Source: RGIG1840 sp964626795
Lineage (GTDB): Bacteria > Bacillota_I > Bacilli_A > RF39 > UBA660
Assembly: GCA_964626795.1 (NCBI GenBank)
Contig: CAZVIQ010000016.1
Coordinates: 1-15,861 of the forward strand
Reading direction: 5' to 3'
Length of the DNA stretch: 15,861 nt
Shown here in pieces: positions 13,630 to 15,861 of this stretch (within the stretch, counting starts at the first letter, position 1; each line of letters begins with the position of its first letter). Under the pieces are notes generated by a model. It was not told the origin of the DNA and made no database searches. It was given only the letters and a program-made list of their open reading frames with translations. Position numbers and translations under genes: made by a program.

Positions 13630-14749
13630 ATTTTTTCCTCCTTAAAAAGAAGTATGAGATAAGTATCATTATAAAAGAGAATATAACAAGACTTATAATA
13701 TTATAGAAATACCTGTCTAAATTATCATAATAATAAATAGAATAGAATCCATCTGTTATCATATTAACAGGATTAATTTTTGAAATTATAGGTGCTTTTT
13801 CATTTATTATATATCTTATATTCTGAATCATAAGTCCAGAAAGAAAAGATAATGCCATAGTAACGGCTATCATAATGCCAATTTTTGTGTTCTCACTTTT
13901 CTTGTTTGATACTCCTATCACTACTCCTAAAGTTATTCCCGCCAAACTTCCCATAAATGCTAATATAAGAATCGGAATAAGCTGACCACTCATATTAATT
14001 TTTAAAATATAATTTAAATATCCAAGAAGTATCAACATTTCTGAATACTGCACAAGAAAAGATACAGTTAAAGAGATAAGCAATACTTTAATTTTACTGG
14101 TAGGCGCTACAGAAGTTCTGGCTGCTCTTTTACTTAGATTTGATTCTGTTTCATTAATTGCATTAATTCCAAACATACTTCCATATAAACAAACCATACC
14201 AATTAAAGTAAAATAATAAACTATAGTTGTATCACTATCATTTCCAAAACTACTGAATGTATAATCTTTATTTGATTTAATATTATCTAATACACCTTCA
14301 TTAAGCTTTTCTGGTTTTAATAAAATAATATTTCCTACTACACTTGAAATCTGATAATAATTATCTACTATACTTTTAATAATTGTCTGTTCTATTCCTT
14401 TGTTTTTAACATAAATAAGTATTTCATCATCAACAGTTATATAACCAGCTACTTTATCCTTTTCCATTAATTCTTTTGCTTCTTTAGAAGTTACATACTG
14501 TGTATCAAATACTTTGTTTTCACCTTCTTTTGAAAGTTCACTGATTAAAGTTTTAAATCCTTCACTTTTTTCAAATGATTCACTTTCCACAACTGCTATT
14601 TTAACAGGAGAAAACTGTTCAGAACCTTCTAAGTTTGAAAATGCTACCCAGAATAAACTAGACATAACAATTGGAAAAATAAGAGTCCAGAATATCATAC
14701 TTTTATTTTTCATCAAAATTAAAAATTTATATTTAAATACATGCCACAT
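13616..14749 (-). CDS. ABC-2 type transporter permease (first)
   Basis: Partner permease of 377 residues, with the same layout as its neighbour. An N-terminal helix (about 19-37, IFWTLIFPIVMSSLFWVAF) is followed by an outside domain (about 40-172, with PVKIAVVESESFEKSEGF and KVAGYITVDDEILIYV) and membrane helices near 176-195, 221-246, 256-280, 289-308 and 348-369. LSGLMIQN with NPVNMITDGFYSIYY (303-340) corresponds to the LSGxxxP...P region of the family. ATG at 14749 is five bases after the ATPase stop, with AAGGGA upstream. The two permeases are probably diverged copies that form a heterodimer. Confidence 0.88.
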   Translation of the reverse strand: MWHVFKYKFLILMKNKSMIFWTLIFPIVMSSLFWVAFSNLEGSEQFSPVKIAVVESESFEKSEGFKTLISELSKEGENKVFDTQYVTSKEAKELMEKDKVAGYITVDDEILIYVKNKGIEQTIIKSIVDNYYQISSVVGNIILLKPEKLNEGVLDNIKSNKDYTFSSFGNDSDTTIVYYFTLIGMVCLYGSMFGINAINETESNLSKRAARTSVAPTSKIKVLLISLTVSFLVQYSEMLILLGYLNYILKINMSGQLIPILILAFMGSLAGITLGVVIGVSNKKSENTKIGIMIAVTMALSFLSGLMIQNIRYIINEKAPIISKINPVNMITDGFYSIYYYDNLDRYFYNIISLVIFSFIMILISYFFLRRKKYDSI

Positions 14750-14754
14750 ATGTA

Positions 14755-15693
14755 TCAGTCCCTTAATTCTTTTCCGGTTAATTCTAAAAACACATCATTA
14801 AGTGAAGGTTGCTCAGAAAAAATAGTATTGTATTTGATTTTATTCTCTTTTAAAAATTCTACCAAGTCTAAAAGATTATGTTTGCCTTTCTGATAAACTA
14901 TAATAAGAGTATTTCTTTCTACACTTACTTCTTTAACATTTTTAAGTTTAGAAATTTTATCAATATGCTCTTCTTTTAGTTCTTCAATTTCAACAGTTAC
15001 TTTTTCTTCAACACTGGTTAATTTCTTTAGTTCGGTTTTAGTTCCACTAGCAATAACCTGTCCTTTATCGATGATAATTATATTATCACATAAAAGTTCA
15101 GCTTCTTCTATGTAATGAGTTGTATAAAGTATTGTCGCTCCATCTTTATTTAGTTTTTTTATGCCTTCTAAAATATTATTTCTACTTTGGGGATCAACTG
15201 CGACAGTTGGTTCATCAAAGAAAATAATCTTGGGTTTATGAGAAATTCCACAAGCTATATTTAAACGTCTTAATAATCCTCCACTTAACTGCTTTGGACT
15301 AAATTTTATAAATTCATTTAAACCTACAAAATCAATAGCCTCTTCAACATATTTTTTTCTAAGTTTTTTATCTTTTATATAAAGTCCACAAAAATAATTT
15401 ATATTTTCATAAACATTTAATTCTTCAAATACTGCTACATCTTGAAATACTACACCTATTTTTTCTTTAACATCATAAGATTCAGGTGTCATTTCCTTTC
15501 CCATTATCTTAATACTTCCACTGTCATAGTTAAGTAAGGATAATATACAGTTTATTGTAGTGGATTTACCACTTCCATTAGGACCTAGAAGCCCTAATAT
15601 TTCACCTTCCCTTACATTAAAAGAAAGATTATCAACTGCTTTTAACGTTTTATAACTTTTAGTTAGTTTTTTTACTTCTATAATATTTGTCAT
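14755..15693 (-). CDS. ABC exporter ATP-binding protein
   Basis: ATPase subunit of the exporter, 312 residues. All nucleotide-binding motifs are present: Walker A GPNGSGKST (37-45), Q-loop Gln84 in VVFQD, signature LSGGLLRR (136-143), Walker B KIIFFDEP (155-162) with catalytic E161, D-loop VDPQSR (166-171) and switch His193 (YTTHYIEEAE). The segment between Walker B and the D-loop reads TVAVDP where TVGLDP is usual. A C-terminal extension (about 225-312, ending SEQPSLNDVFLELTGKELRD) resembles the accessory domain of DrrA/CcmA-type exporters. The ATG at 15693 has GAGGAG upstream. It is the first gene of a seven-gene run (to rpe) with gaps of no more than eight bases. No regulator gene adjoins it. 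Confidence 0.93.
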   Translation of the reverse strand: MTNIIEVKKLTKSYKTLKAVDNLSFNVREGEILGLLGPNGSGKSTTINCILSLLNYDSGSIKIMGKEMTPESYDVKEKIGVVFQDVAVFEELNVYENINYFCGLYIKDKKLRKKYVEEAIDFVGLNEFIKFSPKQLSGGLLRRLNIACGISHKPKIIFFDEPTVAVDPQSRNNILEGIKKLNKDGATILYTTHYIEEAELLCDNIIIIDKGQVIASGTKTELKKLTSVEEKVTVEIEELKEEHIDKISKLKNVKEVSVERNTLIIVYQKGKHNLLDLVEFLKENKIKYNTIFSEQPSLNDVFLELTGKELRD

Positions 15694-15711
15694 AAATTTC
15701 TCCTCGTACTT

Positions 15712-15720
15712 ATTATAGCA
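15712..15720 (-). promoter_or_regulatory. Extended -10 promoter of the ABC exporter operon
   Basis: The minus strand reads TGCTATAAT, a perfect extended -10 (TGN plus TATAAT). The expected -35 site (near 15740-15735) is only a T-run, so the extended -10 may carry the promoter. Transcription would start near 15705, about 12 bases before the ATPase ATG. Confidence 0.6.
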
Positions 15721-15733
15721 TGTGAATTTAAAG

Positions 15734-15768
15734 AAAAAAAGATATCTCTTTTACATGAAATATCTTTT
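15734..15768 (-). terminator. Rho-independent terminator of the right-edge gene
   Basis: AAAAGATAT (15768-15760) pairs with ATATCTTTT (15745-15737), with a 14-base loop, and the second arm continues into more T residues. It lies five bases after the stop codon of the partial gene and just before the exporter promoter, so the two are separate transcription units. Confidence 0.65.
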
Positions 15769-15772
15769 GTTT

Positions 15773-15861
15773 TTATTCAACAATATATGGACTTTCTTTG
15801 CTTCCATTTCCTCCAGAAACGGTGATACAAGATTTTAGAGAAACTGAGGCCCGCGCCCCGT
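15773..15861 (-). CDS. C-terminal end of a probable surface/secreted protein (partial)
   Basis: The last 28 or so codons of a gene that enters from the right edge: LKSCITVSGGNGSKESPYIVE and a TAA at 15775-15773. A Gly-Asx-Gly turn followed by NPY- or SPY-type residues close to the C-terminus is common in repetitive secreted or pilin-like proteins of gut Firmicutes; that is recollection of a pattern and not a family assignment. The outermost 16 bases are GC-rich and may not be genuine, so the residues before SVSLKSC are doubtful. Confidence 0.45.
   Translation of the reverse strand, partial: GARASVSLKSCITVSGGNGSKESPYIVE

Noticed and set aside
3100..15000. Many plus-strand open frames of 60-110 codons (for example around 4945, 5727, 6828, 8084, 12069)
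   Set aside because: All lie opposite clearly conserved minus-strand genes, lack ribosome binding sites and known motifs, and are expected by chance in AT-rich DNA.
1..15861. Mycoplasma-type genetic code (UGA read as Trp)
   Set aside because: UGA ends three genes at the expected length, and Trp positions such as in NusG, L1 and SecE use TGG.
1..15861. CRISPR arrays, tRNA or rRNA genes, phage or integrase genes
   Set aside because: No regularly spaced repeats, cloverleaf-like sequences, rRNA segments or intact mobility genes were seen in reading the window.

Overview
The window is AT-rich bacterial DNA in which every supported gene lies on the minus strand. UGA is a stop codon in three genes (the YbxB-like methyltransferase, the membrane-anchored protein and the ABC ATPase) and Trp is encoded by UGG, so this is the standard bacterial code and not the Mycoplasma code. 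The low GC content, AGGAGG-type ribosome binding sites, an L10-type mRNA leader, a Bacillus-type LexA box and the gene order secE-nusG-rplK-rplA-rplJ-rplL-ybxB-rpoB all point to an uncultured Firmicute of the Bacilli/Erysipelotrichia/RF39 kind. A 100-N scaffold gap and a GC-rich contig tip suggest a draft or metagenome-derived assembly.

Transcription/translation half (1-7410, read right to left): secE, nusG, an unrecognised 123-residue gene, rplK (L11), rplA (L1), rplJ (L10), rplL (L7/L12, cut by the gap), a YbxB/RsmC-like methyltransferase, and rpoB, which runs off the left edge. Regulatory sites can be read in the gaps: a promoter before secE, a possible L1-binding leader before rplK, a strong promoter plus L10 leader and terminator before rplJ, and tandem promoters before rpoB. 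RpoB has Lys and Asp at the sites equivalent to E. coli Gln513 and His526, which predicts natural rifampicin resistance. L11 has an unusual acidic tail of about 56 residues.

Middle (7411-7995): a 61-codon gene with its own promoter, then about 350 bases without a convincing gene. This stretch holds an interrupted reading frame, an internal promoter-like sequence and a small terminator. rpmG, often found before secE in relatives, is not here.

Right half (7996-15693): an ABC-2 exporter (ATPase and two permeases), then rsmE (16S rRNA methylation), a membrane-anchored acidic protein of unknown function, mtaB (tRNA methylthiolation) and rpe, all joined by overlaps or gaps of a few bases and so probably one operon. 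dinB (DNA polymerase IV) follows behind its own SOS-type promoter. The right edge has the last 28 or so codons of a probable surface protein and its terminator.

Together the window joins core RNA polymerase/ribosome genes, rRNA and tRNA modification, one sugar-phosphate enzyme, an exporter and SOS repair. No rRNA, tRNA, CRISPR array or intact mobile element was seen.
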